Assembly (NCBI GenBank): GCA_964630665.1
Contig: CAZVVN010000031.1
Location: 1 to 34,195, forward strand
DNA from: UBA9619 sp964630665
GTDB taxonomy: Bacteria; Pseudomonadota; Gammaproteobacteria; Arenicellales; UBA868
Direction of reading: 5' to 3'
DNA: 34,195 nt
The notes under the pieces were generated by a model. That model saw nothing but the letters and a program-made list of their open reading frames with translations, was not told the DNA's origin and made no database searches. Made by a program: the position numbers and the translations under genes. Position 1 is the first letter of the stretch. Each line of letters starts with the position of its first letter. Shown here in pieces: positions 32,539-34,195 of this stretch.

Positions 32539-33944
32539 CTCCCCCCTACGAGTACCCGTTCGATGCCCCGACCGAGGAAGCTGTGGCTATGGCGGACGGG
32601 GCCGATCCCGCCAGGCCCGCCGGGGTCCCGGCATCGTACGCAAAAGGCCACTCCGCCCGTTGGACACCTGCTTCGATCTCAGAGATTCACGCGTTATCGC
32701 GGCTCGGGCGCTACCAAATCCGAGGTTTCAACACCTTCAATCAGCGGTTACCCACCTTCGATGACCTGACTTTTGTACCGGCGACCATGACGCGACTGCC
32801 GCTGGAGGGTTACCGGGAAAACTGCGAGACCCGGACGGTCCTAGGCGCCCGGCCTGGACTCGTTGAAAACCCGATCGAGTTGAATATTCCGATCTACATC
32901 GCGTCGATGTCGTTCGGCGCGCTGTCTGCGCCGGCAAAAGCCGCCCTGGGCTACGGCGCATCCAAAGTCGGCAGTATGACCTGCACCGGAGAGGGCGGCA
33001 TGCTCGAAGATGAACGAGAGGCGTCGAGCCTGCTTGTCTACCAGATGACGCCGTCGCGTTACATGCTGGACTTGGAACACCTGCGGATGGCCGACGGAAT
33101 CGAGCTGGTCGTTGGGCAGGGTGCCAAGCCCGGAACCGGCGGTCTACTGCTGGGAATGAAAGTCTCAGACCGCGTGGCCGGGATGCGTACTCTGCCTGAA
33201 GGAGTCGACCAGCGTTCAACGGTCCGGCACCCGGATTTTCTAGGTGCCGATGACATGCAGGTCAAAATCGAGGAGTTGCGGGAGGCCACCAACTACAAGG
33301 TTCCTATTTTCCTCAAGATGGGCGCCACTCGGCCCCGCTACGACGTTGCCATCGCCGCCAAGGCCGGCGTCGACGTGATTGTGGTCGACGGTGCCGAAGG
33401 GGGTACCGGGGCCTCGCCCGAGCTTTTGCTGGATCACACCGGGATTCCGTTGATCTCGTCCATTCGTGCTGCGCGCGAGGCGTTGGACGACTGCGGCATG
33501 TCGGATGAGGTCTCGCTGGTAGCGGCAGGCGGAGTGCGCTCCGGCACGGACGTCGCCAAGTGCCTGGCACTGGGAGCTGACGCGGTGATGATCGGCACTG
33601 CCGGGTTGATCGCGCTGGGGTGCAATTCACCGCGCTACTTTGATGACTACGCCGTGCTCGGCACCACGCCTGGGCAATGCCACCACTGCCACACAGGTCT
33701 GTGCCCAGTCGGTGTAGCGACCCAGGACCCGGAGCTTGAAAAAAGGGTCGACGTAGCGGCGGCATCCGAACGGGTCGCCCGGTTCCTGACAGCCATGACC
33801 ATGGAAGTGTCACTGCTGGCGAAAGCCTGTGGCAAATCTAACGTCCACAACCTCGAAGTTGAGGACCTCCGTGCTTTGTCCCTGGAAGCCTCCGCGTTTA
33901 CCGGGGTCAAACTGGCGGGAATAGACCGGCCGTACAACTGGTAG
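32535..33944 (+). CDS. FMN-dependent glutamate synthase-type subunit, GlxD/MgsC-like
   Basis: The 469-residue protein matches the central and FMN domains of GltB. After a variable N-terminus it has NIPIYIASMSFGALS, TGEGGMLEDER, the FMN-phosphate region VVDGAEGGTGASPE and AAGGVRSGTDVAKCLALGAD. The cluster segment CHHCHTGLCPVGVATQ contains the Cys residues for a 3Fe-4S centre. In GltB this domain transfers ammonia onto 2-oxoglutarate; in MgsC it makes N-methylglutamate from methylamine and glutamate. Start is the ATG at 32535 in a 4-base overlap with the preceding stop; a GTG at 32523 is also in frame. No GltD partner is next to it, so its electron donor is not evident. Confidence 0.92.
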   Translation: MTPPYEYPFDAPTEEAVAMADGADPARPAGVPASYAKGHSARWTPASISEIHALSRLGRYQIRGFNTFNQRLPTFDDLTFVPATMTRLPLEGYRENCETRTVLGARPGLVENPIELNIPIYIASMSFGALSAPAKAALGYGASKVGSMTCTGEGGMLEDEREASSLLVYQMTPSRYMLDLEHLRMADGIELVVGQGAKPGTGGLLLGMKVSDRVAGMRTLPEGVDQRSTVRHPDFLGADDMQVKIEELREATNYKVPIFLKMGATRPRYDVAIAAKAGVDVIVVDGAEGGTGASPELLLDHTGIPLISSIRAAREALDDCGMSDEVSLVAAGGVRSGTDVAKCLALGADAVMIGTAGLIALGCNSPRYFDDYAVLGTTPGQCHHCHTGLCPVGVATQDPELEKRVDVAAASERVARFLTAMTMEVSLLAKACGKSNVHNLEVEDLRALSLEASAFTGVKLAGIDRPYNW

Positions 33945-34093
33945 CGTTGTCTGACAGGACCAGGTTGTAATCCGGCGACGAGGCGCCTGGGTGATCAGGA
34001 TTCCCCGCACCGACCAACAGACCCTATGTAGATCTGGGTGCTCTCCCCTGAGTACTGCTTCCTTGCTGTGAATACAGGATACAATTACTTCGC

Positions 34094-34109
34094 TTGTACT
34101 CGTGTACAA
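34094..34109. promoter_or_regulatory. Perfect inverted repeat TTGTAC-N4-GTACAA before the last gene
   Basis: TTGTAC (34094-34099) and GTACAA (34104-34109) are exact reverse complements around TCGT. The 3' side reads GTGTACAAA, one base different from GTATACAAA in the glxBCD-like operator and the EEP promoter. The left arm could also serve as a -35 box. It lies 46 bases before the ATG of the last gene. The rest of the 211-base gap 33945-34155 shows no gene. Confidence 0.55.
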
Positions 34110-34155
34110 ACCTATTATTAATACTTGCTGAGTTTGACTATTGGAGGATGCCCAA

Positions 34156-34195
34156 ATGAGTCACAAAACAAAACCACTTCCTGAGGGTGTACACA
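34156..34195 (+). CDS. 5' end of a gene, possibly VOC/PhnB-like family (cut by window end)
   Basis: An ATG at 34156 follows GGAGG (34143-34147) at a good distance, so this is a confident start site. Only 13 codons are visible, reading MSHKTKPLPEGVH and continuing with a codon that begins with A. The KPLPEGVH opening resembles PhnB-like glyoxalase/VOC proteins, which often begin with KPIPEGYHTVTPYL. With so little sequence this is a guess. It is in the same direction as the glxBCD-like operon and has its own upstream palindrome. Confidence 0.4.
   Translation, partial: MSHKTKPLPEGVH

Overview
The window reads as a chromosomal segment of a gammaproteobacterium. The conserved blocks argH-lptM-lysA, cytochrome c4 / engB / polA / DUF2782, and ctpA / yibN / secB / gpsA are typical neighbourhoods of Gammaproteobacteria such as Pseudomonas and relatives. 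Most of the window is GC-rich. The 2-oxoacid:ferredoxin oxidoreductase and the GlxBCD/MgsABC-type genes point to an environmental, possibly marine, lineage rather than an enteric one; that placement is inference. I saw no rRNA, tRNA, CRISPR array, insertion sequence or prophage gene.

Region by region. (1) 1-2,850: an AT-richer segment with the 3' end of an unidentified gene, a hexapeptide-repeat acyltransferase and a GT39-like membrane glycosyltransferase, probably the edge of a surface-glycan locus. The glycosyltransferase has a nine-base G/C tract just after its second codon. (2) 2,946-5,793 (minus): argH, lptM and lysA for arginine and lysine biosynthesis plus the small LPS-assembly lipoprotein. 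(3) 5,911-10,912: cytochrome c4 and engB diverge; polA converges on engB and diverges from a DUF2782 protein and a small lipoprotein. (4) 10,962-14,951: ctpA protease, then divergently an ArsR regulator with a persulfide-sensor-like cysteine pair, a membrane rhodanese, secB and gpsA. (5) 15,037-19,675 (minus): a three-gene operon for a GltD-like iron-sulfur flavoprotein and a TPP-dependent 2-oxoacid:ferredoxin oxidoreductase. (6) 19,973-26,991: an SRAP protein, a methyltransferase, an RND efflux pair and an EEP-family hydrolase. (7) 27,053-34,195: an accessory metabolic region with a TauD-like dioxygenase, two small hypothetical genes, a Rieske oxygenase, an internally deleted RidA remnant, a GntR/FCD regulator, a three-gene split glutamate-synthase-like operon and the start of what may be a VOC-family gene.

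How they may work together. Regions 2-4 are housekeeping: amino acid synthesis, replication and repair, ribosome assembly, secretion and lipid precursor supply. Region 5 would couple 2-oxoacid oxidation (probably 2-oxoglutarate) to ferredoxin and NAD(P)H. Region 7 is the best candidate for something less described. A GntR regulator sits directly upstream of the split GOGAT-like operon, whose predicted start site is covered by a perfect inverted repeat. Related GTRTACAAA sequences lie before the VOC-like gene and before the EEP gene, which suggests a small regulon handling an amine or amino-acid-derived nitrogen substrate. The substrate cannot be read from the sequence.
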